DNA of 64,000 nucleotides from Pantoea sp. AS-PWVM4. Lineage in GTDB: Bacteria; Pseudomonadota; Gammaproteobacteria; Enterobacterales; Enterobacteriaceae. The translations under genes were made by a program, and so were the position numbers. Of this stretch, positions 27,746 through 36,180 are shown piece after piece. Location: assembly GCF_000468095.1 (NCBI RefSeq), contig NZ_ASZC01000011.1:124001-188000 (forward strand). The letters run 5' to 3'. How positions within the stretch are numbered: position 1 is the stretch's first letter; each line of letters starts with the position of its first letter. The notes under the pieces were generated by a model, which saw nothing but the letters and a program-made list of their open reading frames with translations, ran no database searches and was not told the origin of the DNA.

Positions 27746-28102
27746 ATGAAAAAGACAATTATCGCTTTATCAACATTTCTGCTGGCTTCGTCGGCATTTG
27801 CCGCTACCACACACGCAACAGATAACGATGTGGCCAATGCACAGGCTGGCGCAAATACGGCTAAAGAGAAACTGCATCAGGCCCAGGATCAGGGCGCTGA
27901 GCTGAAACTCAAGTCCAAACATGCCGCTGAAGGAAAGAGCGACAGCCTGAGCAGCAAAGCCAGCGAAGGGACGCAAAAAGCCTGGCATAAAACCAAAGAA
28001 ACCACGGAAAAAGGTGTGGATGCCACCAAAGAAGGTGCGCAAAAAGGCTGGAACAGCACCAAAGAAGGTGCCAGCGAACTGAAGAAAAAAGTGACCGAAT
28101 AA
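27746..28102 (+). CDS. Exported LEA-like / amphipathic repeat protein
   Basis: A 118-aa protein with a clear signal peptide (MKKTIIALSTFLLASSAFAA). The mature part is almost only Lys, Glu, Ala, Gly, Thr and Ser. The C-terminal half repeats an 11-residue-type pattern: GTQKAWHKTKETTEKG, then GAQKGWNSTKEGASEL. This is the look of group-3 LEA or apolipoprotein-like amphipathic helices, which in other systems protect membranes or proteins in drying. No E. coli counterpart is recognised. It is monocistronic, with its own terminator. Confidence 0.75.
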   Translation: MKKTIIALSTFLLASSAFAATTHATDNDVANAQAGANTAKEKLHQAQDQGAELKLKSKHAAEGKSDSLSSKASEGTQKAWHKTKETTEKGVDATKEGAQKGWNSTKEGASELKKKVTE

Positions 28103-28110
28103 TGCTCACT

Positions 28111-28137
28111 AAGGCCGCAGCGAATGCGGCCTTTTTT
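28111..28137 (+). terminator. Terminator after the LEA-like gene
   Basis: AAGGCCGCA (28111-28119) and TGCGGCCTT (28125-28133) pair around five bases, with T residues continuing to 28137. Confidence 0.87.
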
Positions 28138-28218
28138 ATTGCCATAATCCTCAATTTTGCTTCCCGACGACATAGCGCTTACACTGGTGTTTTCCATTCA
28201 TAACCATTAATCATTCTT

Positions 28219-28875
28219 ATGTCAGACACCTTCACTCGCCAACCTCTTCCCCTGCCAAATGGTCACAACAAAGTGCTGCTGCACTCCTGCTGCGCGCCCT
28301 GTTCGGGTGAAGTAATGGAAGCGATGCTGGCTTCCGGTATCGACTACACCATCTTTTTCTACAATCCGAACATTCATCCGCTGAAAGAGTACGAACTGCG
28401 CAAAGAGGAGAATATCCGCTTCGCCGAACAGTTTGGCGTACCTTTTGTTGATGCAGATTATGACAAAGACAACTGGTTTGAACGCGCGCGCGGTATGGAG
28501 TGGGAACCGGAGCGTGGGGTGCGTTGTACTATGTGTTTTGATATGCGTTTCGAACGCACGGCGCTGTATGCTTATGAACATGGTTTCCCGGTAATTACCA
28601 GTTCCCTCGGCATCTCTCGCTGGAAAAACATGCAGCAAATCAACGATTGTGGCGTACGAGCCGCAGCGCGCTATCCCGACATGTTGTATTGGGAATTTAA
28701 CTGGCGCAAAGGCGGTGGCTCGGCCCGTATGATTGAAATCAGCAAGCGCGAGCGTTTTTATCAGCAGGAATACTGCGGCTGTATCTATTCGCTACGAGAT
28801 ACCAATCGCCATCGCGTGGCAAGTGGCCGTGAACGCATTGAAATAGGCGTGCAGTATTACCAGCCAGATGAATAA
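28219..28875 (+). CDS. queH: Epoxyqueuosine reductase QueH (DUF208)
   Basis: A 218-aa iron-sulfur enzyme that reduces epoxyqueuosine to queuosine in tRNA, the last step of the pathway. It is unrelated to the cobalamin enzyme QueG. The cysteine signature is complete: HSCCAPC (Cys24, Cys25, Cys28), RCTMCFDMR (Cys103, Cys106) and the late pair YCGC near residue 184. Length is typical. It stands alone between the LEA-like gene and a convergent TetR gene. Confidence 0.92.
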   Translation: MSDTFTRQPLPLPNGHNKVLLHSCCAPCSGEVMEAMLASGIDYTIFFYNPNIHPLKEYELRKEENIRFAEQFGVPFVDADYDKDNWFERARGMEWEPERGVRCTMCFDMRFERTALYAYEHGFPVITSSLGISRWKNMQQINDCGVRAAARYPDMLYWEFNWRKGGGSARMIEISKRERFYQQEYCGCIYSLRDTNRHRVASGRERIEIGVQYYQPDE

Positions 28876-28884
28876 AGCCAAAGA

Positions 28885-29448
28885 TTAACTTTGCAGGATG
28901 CTGGTGAAAAAACGCTGCACCAGCGCCGCATCCGGTTTTTTTCCTTCCTGAATGATGGAACGTAACAGCCAGGCGTCGGTAAAGGCGACTACCGCCTCGG
29001 CTTGCTGCGCAGTCAGTGCAAAATGTTGCTGTAAAATGTGCTGGTGGCTGGCAATCCATGCGGCAGCAGCCTGACGCAGACGTGGACGCGATACCGCCGC
29101 CACAAATAACGCGTACTCACAAATTAGCCTTTCGCGTTCATCCAGAGTCCAGAAAAGAAATTGGGTTAGTTGCTGCGCGACAGAGTTTTCTTCCATTGCA
29201 CCAAACCACGCGTGTGTCTGCTGCGTAAAGCTCTCCACCGCCCGTTCAATTACCGCCGCATGCAGTTCATCCAGGTTTTTAAAATGATAGGTGACGGTGC
29301 CTGGTGAAATCGCGCACTGTTCAGCCACCGCACGGTGAGTACAGGCATGCAGTCCCTCCAGGCGGATAATCATCGCCGCATGATGCAAGATCGAATCACG
29401 CATCTGTTCACCACCGGCGCGCCCTGCCCTTTTTCCGTCACCTGGCAT
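28885..29448 (-). CDS. TetR family transcriptional regulator
   Basis: A 187-aa regulator. The N-terminal helix-turn-helix covers THRAVAEQCAISPGTVTYHFKNLDELH; the C-terminal part is the variable ligand domain. The best start is ATG 29448, 7 bases after AAGGTGA; a GTG at 29457 is also in frame. It lies one or a few bases after the DUF1471 gene on the same strand, so the two are likely one transcript. The ligand is unknown. Confidence 0.88.
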   Translation of the reverse strand: MPGDGKRAGRAGGEQMRDSILHHAAMIIRLEGLHACTHRAVAEQCAISPGTVTYHFKNLDELHAAVIERAVESFTQQTHAWFGAMEENSVAQQLTQFLFWTLDERERLICEYALFVAAVSRPRLRQAAAAWIASHQHILQQHFALTAQQAEAVVAFTDAWLLRSIIQEGKKPDAALVQRFFTSILQS

Positions 29449-29458
29449 TTGGCTCACC

Positions 29459-29716
29459 TTATTTCAATAGCTCGGCAGTGCCTGAAAAGGTGTTCTTACC
29501 ATTGGCAGAAGTGATATGAAATGCCGATGCACCGGCAAGGTCAGCTTTCTGCCCCAGTGCAGCCACCAATTCATCCAGATTACGGGCACCGCTGGCGCTG
29601 ATATGCCCAACCACCTGTTGCGTACCAGGCATTATCACTTCCGTCGCCGCCAGAGAAGAAGCACTGACTGCAACCAGCGCGCCCGCCATCATCATTTTCA
29701 CAAGGATATTTTTCAT
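29459..29716 (-). CDS. Periplasmic DUF1471 (YdgH/BhsA/McbA) family stress protein
   Basis: An 85-aa protein with a signal peptide (MKNILVKMMMAGALVAVSASSLAAT). The DUF1471 core GHISASGARNLDELVAALGQKADLAGASAFHITSA is intact. E. coli members such as BhsA and McbA affect biofilm, copper or peroxide stress. I chose ATG 29716 with GGAG ahead; the frame is open another 52 codons upstream but these look non-coding. It leads a two-gene unit with the TetR regulator. Confidence 0.9.
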   Translation of the reverse strand: MKNILVKMMMAGALVAVSASSLAATEVIMPGTQQVVGHISASGARNLDELVAALGQKADLAGASAFHITSANGKNTFSGTAELLK

Positions 29717-29963
29717 GTTTGCTCCAATTAACAGGGAAATGTTGGAGCGCATGGTAGAGCGGTACTCAGACAAACATAACCCCGCCCCACTGACAAACTT
29801 ATTCACTAATATTGAACAACTAAACACAACAAAATTACCGTACAGCGTACAAATTGCAGCACTAAAAACCAATCATGAGCTGAATGACATGGCTATGCAG
29901 CCAAAACCTCTGCTAATCGTACTGGCGTACAACCAAATCGTGTCAAGCCTTCTCGATATGCAG

Positions 29964-29999
29964 CAAAAAAAAGCAGCGTTTCGCGCGGAAACGCTGCTT
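29964..29999 (-). terminator. Terminator of the mgtA unit
   Basis: AAGCAGCGTTT (29971-29981) and AAACGCTGCTT (29989-29999) pair around seven bases. Read on the minus strand, eight T residues follow. It closes the transcript that carries mgtA and the small peptide gene. Confidence 0.88.
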
Positions 30000-30026
30000 G
30001 ATAAAAAGCCCAAATGGTTAAATTCG

Positions 30027-30110
30027 TTAGCGAATCACCACGGTTAACAGCACAATCACCACCATGATGATCAGGCAATGGCACACCACTTTATCCAGTT
30101 TGCGCATCAT
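30027..30110 (-). CDS. Small single-helix membrane peptide downstream of mgtA
   Basis: A 27-codon ORF (MMRKLDKVVCHCLIIMVV, then IVLLTVVIR) starts 12 bases after the mgtA stop and is followed by a terminator. GGGAGG lies just ahead of the paired ATG codons, and the second ATG is better spaced. The peptide has a positively charged start and one hydrophobic helix of about 18 residues. Small membrane peptides that control Mg2+ transporters are known in enterics (MgtR, MgtS, MgtU). By place and shape this could be such a partner, but I cannot match its sequence to one of them. Confidence 0.6.
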   Translation of the reverse strand: MMRKLDKVVCHCLIIMVVIVLLTVVIR

Positions 30111-30122
30111 GCCTCCCTGGGG

Positions 30123-32846
30123 TTAGAACCACTGACCAAAACGTTTGATGTAGAGGGTTTTCATTCCCTGAGCAACCAGGCAGTAACCCAGCAAGGTGGC
30201 GACCAGCCACGGGAAGTAAGCCCACGGCAACGGCACCAGTCCCACCATGGCACCAAGCGGTGAGAACGGCAGCAATATCCCCGCTACCATCACACAGGCC
30301 GTCGTCAGCAGCACCGGTAACGCCGCGCGGCTCTGAATAAACGGGATCTTTTGCGTACGCAGCATATGTACCACCAGCGTCTGCGATAGCAATCCCTCGA
30401 CAAACCAACCGGACTGGAACAACGACTGCATGGCCGGAGAATTAGCAGCAAACACATACCACATCACCGCAAAGGTGGTGATATCGAAGATCGAAGATGT
30501 CGGCCCAATCCACAACATAAAACGTTTGATGTTGCGCGCATCCCATTTACGCGGTTTACGCAGAAACTCGCGGTCCATTTTGTCCCACGGTAGTGCCAGC
30601 TGCGAGACGTCATACATCAGGTTCTGAATCAACAAATGAATCGCCAGCATTGGCAGGAATGGAATGAACGCACTCGCCACCAGTACCGAGAACACGTTGC
30701 CAAAGTTAGAGCTGGCGGTCATGTTGAGGTACTTAATGATGTTGCCGAAGGTTTCACGTCCTTTCATCACCCCCGCTTCCAACACCATCAAATCTTTTTC
30801 CAGCAGGATGATGTCAGAGGACTCCTTGGCGATATCTGCCGCACTGTCCACCGAGATGCCAACGTCGGCATCGCGCAGTGCCGGAGCATCATTGATACCA
30901 TCGCCGAGAAAGCCCACGGTATGATCCTGCTGCTGCAAGGCACGCAAAATGCGCGATTTTTGTAACGGCGTCAGTTTGGCAAACACCGCGCTACGTGCAG
31001 CAACTGTTGCCAGCTGCTCATCATTCATTGCCGCGATATCATCGCCGGTGACAATGGTGCCGCAGTCGATGCCCACCTGCTGGCAAATACGCGCCGTGAC
31101 CACCGGATTATCTCCGGTCAACACTTTCACGCTGACCCCATTCTCCTGAAGCGCGGTGATGGCTTTCGCAGCGCTCTCTTTAGGCGGATCGAGGAACGTC
31201 AACAACCCTTCCACCGTCAGCCCCTGCTCATCTGCCACGCTCAACGCATATTGTAAGCCCGGATCAGGCAGCACACGACTGGCTACCAGCAAGACCCGGA
31301 ATCCTTGTTGGTTGTACTGATGAGCCAGCGCCAGTAGCTCCGCACGGCGGGTTTCATTAAGTAGCTGGATCAGTTTGCCTTCACGCTCTGCGACGGAAAT
31401 GCTCAACATCTCTTCCACCGCGCCTTTACAGATCAACAGTTGCTGGCCGAGACGACGATCGCCCACCACCACCGAGACACGGCGACGGACAAAATCAAAC
31501 GGCAACTCATCCACTTTGCTGTAATAATCGGCCACCGCATGGCTGACGCGGGTTTCACCGTAGCGCAGAATCGCGCGATCCATCAGGTTGGGCGTGCTGC
31601 TCTGATAGTGGCTGTTCAGCCAGCTCAGCATCAGGACGCGTGAGTTCTCGACACCCGCGCAATCCAGATGATGCTCCAGAATGATGTTGTCCTGGGTCAG
31701 TGTGCCGGTTTTGTCAGTACACAAGATGTCCATCGCTCCGAGGTTCTGAATCGCGTTCAGACGCTTCACAATCACTTTGCGGCGCGACATGGCGATAGCC
31801 CCTTTCGCCAGATTGGAGCTGACAATCATCGGCAACATTTCCGGCGTCAGACCCACCGCCACCGCCAGCGCGAACAGGGTGGCATCCAGCCAGTCGCCTT
31901 TGGTCAGGCCATTGATCAGCAGCACCACCGGCACCATCACCAGCATAAAGCGAATCAATAACCAACTAACGCTATTCACCCCCCGGTCAAAGGCAGTTTG
32001 CGTCCGGTTGCCAACAATGGATTTCGCCAGGCTGCCAAAATAGGTTTCTTCGCCGGTTGCCACCACCACCGCTTTGGCGGTGCCGCTGGAGACATTGGTG
32101 CCCATCAGGCAGACGCTACCTAACTCCAGCAAAGATGCGCCCTGCTGGCTTTCGCTGCTGCTTTTACTCGCCACATTGCCGGTGACATCATATTTTTCTA
32201 CCGGCAGCGATTCGCCAGTCAGAATCGCCTGGCTGATAAACAGATCGCGTGAATCCAGCAGGCGCACATCAGCCGGGACCAGATCACCGGCAGACAGCCA
32301 GATAATGTCCCCTGGCACCAGCGTGGTGATATCCACTTCCTGTTTGCGAGCGGGTTGCTGTGCCGATTCACGACGCTGCACCGTGGCAGTGGTGCGAACC
32401 ATCGATTTCAATGCCTGGGCGGCTTTATTGGTGCGAAACTCCTGCCAGAAGCGCAGCAAACCGCTGAGCGTTACCATCGTTACAATGATGATGACACCGG
32501 TCAGGTCAGTCTCCTCCCCACGACGCGCGGGCAGCCAGAAATCGGTAAAGAAACTCACCAACGCCAGTACCATCAGGACATAGATAAACGGGTTGTTGAA
32601 TGCCTGGACCAGTTGCACCAACGCCGGTGGCGCTTTGTCATGAGCCACCTGGTTGTAGCCAAATACCGCGAGGCGCGCTTCGGCTTCGTTGTGGCTCAGC
32701 CCCTCGGCATCGCTGTGCATGCGCGCGAGGGTTTCATTGGCGGAGTAAGCCGCTTCTTCTTCAATCAGATAGCGAGGAGTTTTCTGGCGTGGTGGACGTG
32801 CCAGATTCAGCACACTTTTTTCATTATTGAGTTTCATGTCAGTCAT
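30123..32846 (-). CDS. mgtA: Mg2+-importing P-type ATPase (MgtA/MgtB type)
   Basis: A 907-aa P3B-type ATPase that imports Mg2+ into the cytoplasm when Mg2+ is scarce. The phosphorylation motif DKTGTLT has Asp378; TGES (210-213) and the hinge GDGINDAP are present. The membrane motif VGLTPEMLPMIV and ten helices match MgtA/MgtB. Overall length is nearer Salmonella MgtB (908) than MgtA (898), so the symbol is provisional. AGAGGA lies 8 bases ahead of the ATG. The roughly 460-base leader with its own promoter suggests transcript-leader control. Confidence 0.9.
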   Translation of the reverse strand: MTDMKLNNEKSVLNLARPPRQKTPRYLIEEEAAYSANETLARMHSDAEGLSHNEAEARLAVFGYNQVAHDKAPPALVQLVQAFNNPFIYVLMVLALVSFFTDFWLPARRGEETDLTGVIIIVTMVTLSGLLRFWQEFRTNKAAQALKSMVRTTATVQRRESAQQPARKQEVDITTLVPGDIIWLSAGDLVPADVRLLDSRDLFISQAILTGESLPVEKYDVTGNVASKSSSESQQGASLLELGSVCLMGTNVSSGTAKAVVVATGEETYFGSLAKSIVGNRTQTAFDRGVNSVSWLLIRFMLVMVPVVLLINGLTKGDWLDATLFALAVAVGLTPEMLPMIVSSNLAKGAIAMSRRKVIVKRLNAIQNLGAMDILCTDKTGTLTQDNIILEHHLDCAGVENSRVLMLSWLNSHYQSSTPNLMDRAILRYGETRVSHAVADYYSKVDELPFDFVRRRVSVVVGDRRLGQQLLICKGAVEEMLSISVAEREGKLIQLLNETRRAELLALAHQYNQQGFRVLLVASRVLPDPGLQYALSVADEQGLTVEGLLTFLDPPKESAAKAITALQENGVSVKVLTGDNPVVTARICQQVGIDCGTIVTGDDIAAMNDEQLATVAARSAVFAKLTPLQKSRILRALQQQDHTVGFLGDGINDAPALRDADVGISVDSAADIAKESSDIILLEKDLMVLEAGVMKGRETFGNIIKYLNMTASSNFGNVFSVLVASAFIPFLPMLAIHLLIQNLMYDVSQLALPWDKMDREFLRKPRKWDARNIKRFMLWIGPTSSIFDITTFAVMWYVFAANSPAMQSLFQSGWFVEGLLSQTLVVHMLRTQKIPFIQSRAALPVLLTTACVMVAGILLPFSPLGAMVGLVPLPWAYFPWLVATLLGYCLVAQGMKTLYIKRFGQWF

Positions 32847-32932
32847 CGTGACATTCCTCTTTTTTACGGCGATAAATATCCCTGCATGTCAGGCATGCAT
32901 TATTTTGGTGCAAATTAACGGCTGAGCGTTAT

Positions 32933-32965
32933 TTAGAAAAAAAATAACCTGTCGGGAATTTTCAT
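32933..32965 (-). CDS. Possible 10-residue leader peptide ahead of mgtA
   Basis: A strong ribosome site GGGAGG lies 5 bases before an ATG that opens MKIPDRLFFF and then a stop, 86 bases ahead of the mgtA start. It lies inside the likely mgtA leader. Enteric mgtA leaders hold a short ORF (mgtL) whose translation sets read-through. The sequence is not like MgtL, so this is a candidate from position and ribosome site only. Confidence 0.4.
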   Translation of the reverse strand: MKIPDRLFFF

Positions 32966-33065
32966 ATATCCTCCCGGAAATAAAGAATAAACAACCCACC
33001 TGTCTCACAGGCAAGAAGTTGAACTTAAGATGTGGGTCTGCACACGACAGGCGCAGTAAAACTCA

Positions 33066-33086
33066 GCACACTGAAGATCAGTGTGC
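33066..33086. other. Perfect 9-bp hairpin in the mgtA leader
   Basis: GCACACTGA (33066-33074) and TCAGTGTGC (33078-33086) pair around three bases. Read with mgtA, a TGAGTTTTA sequence follows, a weak terminator-like tail. It sits between the leader promoter and mgtA and may be part of a leader switch. Confidence 0.5.
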
Positions 33087-33246
33087 GCACCGAGGTGGAG
33101 GGAAAAGTGCGTGTAAAATCATATGCATGACGTTAATCCCCGAGCATTAGCCCGTAGCAAATCCATATAAAGGGGAACAATCGTCAGAAATGAGAGAGGA
33201 TTGCTGCCCGCCGACTCCGGCAAGCAGCAACAAAAGAATTCGTGCG

Positions 33247-33288
33247 TCAGCTTGCCTTGTGTAATGTTAAATAAGGGTGACTGTCCAA
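33247..33288 (-). CDS. Possible leader peptide at the 5' end of the mgtA transcript
   Basis: AGGAG (33300-33296) lies 7 bases before a TTG that opens MDSHPYLTLHKAS and stops. The TTG is about 22 bases after the predicted start of transcription. The known MgtL peptides also begin Met-Asp and sit near the 5' end of the leader, but the rest of the sequence differs. It is a candidate uORF; translation is not shown. Confidence 0.38.
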   Translation of the reverse strand: MDSHPYLTLHKAS

Positions 33289-33316
33289 CTGAATTCTCCT
33301 GTTTGAAGTTGCGGCC

Positions 33317-33344
33317 ATTATATTCCCGAGCCGGGTATTGTAAA
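33317..33344 (-). promoter_or_regulatory. Strong sigma-70 promoter of the mgtA leader
   Basis: On the minus strand TTTACA (33344-33339) and a perfect TATAAT (33322-33317) are 16 bases apart. Transcription should start near 33310, giving a leader of about 460 bases before mgtA. A further hairpin with arms TTGCTGC/GCAGCAA (33201-33207, 33224-33230) lies in it. I see no convincing PhoP box (TGTTTA-N5-TGTTTA) at the usual distance. Confidence 0.7.
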
Positions 33345-33488
33345 GTTAATTATTCGGCCATCGGCTTCCGTTTAATTTCCGTTGTAAATTGCCGGATACG
33401 CCGCAGCCGAATGTTAAGGTTTCGCAAATCCGTTAACCTCCTTATAACCGTAACGCTAGTCTTAGAACAGATAAGCATATGCATAGCC

Positions 33489-33505
33489 AATAATTGACTA
33501 TTATT
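33489..33505. promoter_or_regulatory. AT-rich inverted repeat ahead of the peptide ABC operon
   Basis: AATAAT-TGACT-ATTATT is a perfect 6-base inverted repeat 55 bases upstream of the binding-protein start. It could be an operator. No matching regulator can be named. Confidence 0.3.
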
Positions 33506-33559
33506 CATGGCAGCGCTTTCGTAAACTCGCGTTACTTTTTTATAAGGCAAGGAAATCAC

Positions 33560-35128
33560 ATGAAAAAAATAATCCCCTCCCTGCTGGCGTTATCGATGGT
33601 AGCCGCATTCACAACCCAAGCCGCCACCCCGAAAGATACGCTGGTGATTGCCCAATCTACCGACGATGCCGACAGCTTTGACCCGGCGAAAGGTTTTGAG
33701 CTGACCACGGTGCAGGCGTTTACTAACCTTTATCAACGACTGGTCCAGTCTAATCCGCAGAATCCGACCGAACTGCAACCGACACTCGCCACCTCGTGGC
33801 AGCCAGGCAGTGACAATCGCAGCCTGACCTTTGAACTGCGTAAAGATGCCAAATTCTCCAGCGGCAACCCGCTGCGCCCGGAAGATGTGATCTTCTCGCT
33901 GGGCCGCGTAGTGAAACTGAACCTCGATCCATCCTTTATCCTGACCCAGCTGGGCTGGAACAAAGACAACGTCGACAGTTTCCTGACCAAAGTCGACGAT
34001 AACCACGTCAAAATCAGCTGGAGCGCCAACGTCAGCCCGGCCTACGTGCTGAGCCTGCTCTCCGCACCGGTTTCTTCAATTGTTGATGAGAAAACCGCGC
34101 TGGCGCATGAAAAGAATGGCGACTTCGGTAATGGCTGGCTGGCGACCAACTCCGCAGGCAGCGGTCCGTATCAGATCCGCAAAGTGGTACTGCATGAAGT
34201 GGTGCTGCTGACGGCTAACCCAACCTCGCCGGCAGGCGCACCAAAACTGAAAAATATTCTGATCAAGAACGTGCCGGAACCGGCCGCCCGTCGTCTGCTG
34301 CTGGAACAGGGTGATGTGGATATCGCACGTAACCTCGGCGCTGACCAGATCGCCGCGCTGAAAGGCAAAGCGGGCGTCAAAACCGAAGCCATTCCGATGG
34401 CCTCGCTTTACTACATCCAGTTCAACGTCGGTTCCGATCCAGTGCTGAAAAACCCGGCCCTGTGGGAAGCGGCACGTTACCTTTTCGACTACAAAGGTAT
34501 CGCTAACGACCTGCTGAAAGGTCAGTTCGAAGTGCACCAGACCTTCCTGCCGAAAGGTTTCCTTGGCGCGCTGAACGATACCCCGTACAGCTACGATCCG
34601 GAAAAAGCCAAAGCGATTCTGAAGAAAGCCGGTCTGACCAACGTCAGCTTTACCCTCTCCACCAGCAACCAGCCGCCGTATCTCGACATTGCTCAGGCGT
34701 TGCAGGGCAGCTTTGCCAAAGGTGGCGTGAAAGTTGAGGTCCAACCGGGCCTCAGCTCTGAAGTCTCCACCAAAGTGAAGGCGCATCAGTACCAGGCCAC
34801 GCTGAATGCCTGGGGTGCTGACTACTTCGACCCCAACACCAACGCCGCCTCTTTTGCTTACAACCCGGAAGATGGCAGCAAAACCATCGCTTACCGTTCC
34901 GACTGGCATATCCCGGAGCTGAGCAAGCAAACGCTGGCGGCCACTGCCGAGAGCGACAACAACAAACGTGTTGAGCTGTACCAGGCAATGCAGCGTGAAG
35001 TGTTGAAGAACTCACCGTATGTCATCGGCTTGCAGGCACGTAACCTGATTGCGTTACGCGATAACCTGAAAGGCTATGTGCAGGGGATCAACCCGGATAT
35101 GGTGTATTACTCACAGGTCACCAAGTAA
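33560..35128 (+). CDS. Peptide/opine-type ABC importer, substrate-binding protein
   Basis: A 522-aa periplasmic protein of the DppA/OppA (SBP_bac_5) family. The signal peptide is MKKIIPSLLALSMVAAFTTQA; the mature protein starts near ATPKDTLVIAQ. Family marks include DADSFDPAKGFELTTVQ, the LAxSW-like LATSWQPG and GSGPYQIRKV. I chose ATG 33560 with AAGGAAA ahead; the frame opens 22 codons earlier without homology. The ligand cannot be read. It leads a five-gene operon with two permeases and two ATPases. Confidence 0.9.
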   Translation: MKKIIPSLLALSMVAAFTTQAATPKDTLVIAQSTDDADSFDPAKGFELTTVQAFTNLYQRLVQSNPQNPTELQPTLATSWQPGSDNRSLTFELRKDAKFSSGNPLRPEDVIFSLGRVVKLNLDPSFILTQLGWNKDNVDSFLTKVDDNHVKISWSANVSPAYVLSLLSAPVSSIVDEKTALAHEKNGDFGNGWLATNSAGSGPYQIRKVVLHEVVLLTANPTSPAGAPKLKNILIKNVPEPAARRLLLEQGDVDIARNLGADQIAALKGKAGVKTEAIPMASLYYIQFNVGSDPVLKNPALWEAARYLFDYKGIANDLLKGQFEVHQTFLPKGFLGALNDTPYSYDPEKAKAILKKAGLTNVSFTLSTSNQPPYLDIAQALQGSFAKGGVKVEVQPGLSSEVSTKVKAHQYQATLNAWGADYFDPNTNAASFAYNPEDGSKTIAYRSDWHIPELSKQTLAATAESDNNKRVELYQAMQREVLKNSPYVIGLQARNLIALRDNLKGYVQGINPDMVYYSQVTK

Positions 35129-36180
35129 TGGCGGCGTCAGCCCCACAGGCCGGGTTCGCCCGGCCACTCTGGCAACGCACCAGCCGATTGCTCACCAGCC
35201 TGCTGTCGTTGCTGGTGACGTTGATCGGCCTGCTGGCCTTTACCTTTATGCTGTCGCATCTGTCGCCGGTCGATCCGGTACAACAGATCGCGGGCGATCA
35301 CGCCAGTGAAGCCACCTATGCCCAGGTGCGGCACGATCTCGGTCTCGATCAACCGGTGCTGGTGCAGTTCTGGCGTTATATCAGCCATCTGGCACAGGGT
35401 AATCTTGGGCTGTCCCATCTGACCAATCAGCCGGTGAGTGCCGACCTGATGCGCACCTTCCCGGCCACCATTGAGCTGGCAACCTGTTCGATGATTTTTG
35501 CCGCCGTGTTCGGCGTGGCGCTGGCATTGCTGGCCGCATGGAAACCGGGCAGCATCATCGACAACGTGGCACGTTTTATTTCACTGCTTGGCTACTCGGT
35601 GCCGGTGTTCTGGCTCGGCTTGCTGGGCCTGCTGCTGTTTTATGCCGTACTGCACTGGTCTGCCGGACCAGGACAGTTAGACGATATCTGGATTTATACG
35701 CTGGAGCCAAAAACCGGCTTCGTACTGATCGACAGCTGGCTGTCGGGCGATCCTGAGATGTTCCGCAACGCCATTGCCCATATCTGGCTGCCGGTGGTGA
35801 TCCTCGGGCTGCTGGCGATGGCAGGGATTACACGCCTGCTGCGTGCCGCGCTGCTGGAAGAGAGCAGCAAGGAGTACGTCATCCTGGCGCGCGCCAAAGG
35901 TGCTGGCCGCACACGTATTCTGCTGCGCCATATCTTTCCTAACGTGCTGGGCACGCTGATTACCGTTATCGCCCTCTCATACGCCACTTTGCTGGAAGGT
36001 TCGGTGCTGACGGAAACCGTTTTTGCCTGGCCTGGTGTTGGGCGTTATATGACCAATGCCTTGTTCTCCGCCGATGTTCCGGCGATTCTCGGCGCCACCT
36101 TGCTGATTGGCAGCTGCTTTATCCTGCTCAACGCCGTGGCCGACGCCCTGACCTGGTTAACCGATCCGAGAACCCGATGA
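35128..36180 (+). CDS. Peptide-type ABC importer, permease 1 (DppB-like)
   Basis: A 350-aa inner-membrane permease with about six helices. The EAA-like loop that meets the ATPase reads EYVILARAKGAGRTRILLRHIFPNVLG. The DppB-type N-terminal region LSHLSPVDPVQQIAGDHASEATYAQVRHDLGLDQPV is clear. Its ATG shares a base with the stop of the binding-protein gene, and its end overlaps the next permease by 4 bases. Confidence 0.92.
   Translation: MAASAPQAGFARPLWQRTSRLLTSLLSLLVTLIGLLAFTFMLSHLSPVDPVQQIAGDHASEATYAQVRHDLGLDQPVLVQFWRYISHLAQGNLGLSHLTNQPVSADLMRTFPATIELATCSMIFAAVFGVALALLAAWKPGSIIDNVARFISLLGYSVPVFWLGLLGLLLFYAVLHWSAGPGQLDDIWIYTLEPKTGFVLIDSWLSGDPEMFRNAIAHIWLPVVILGLLAMAGITRLLRAALLEESSKEYVILARAKGAGRTRILLRHIFPNVLGTLITVIALSYATLLEGSVLTETVFAWPGVGRYMTNALFSADVPAILGATLLIGSCFILLNAVADALTWLTDPRTR

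Noticed and set aside
30123..32846. Antisense frames over mgtA (for example 32355-32918 plus strand)
   Set aside because: They are composition shadows with no domain, signal or ribosome site.
32975..32993. PhoP box ahead of mgtA (TGTTTA-TTCTT-TATTTC)
   Set aside because: Only the first half fits, and its distance to any -10 is wrong. It also lies downstream of the much better promoter at 33317-33344.
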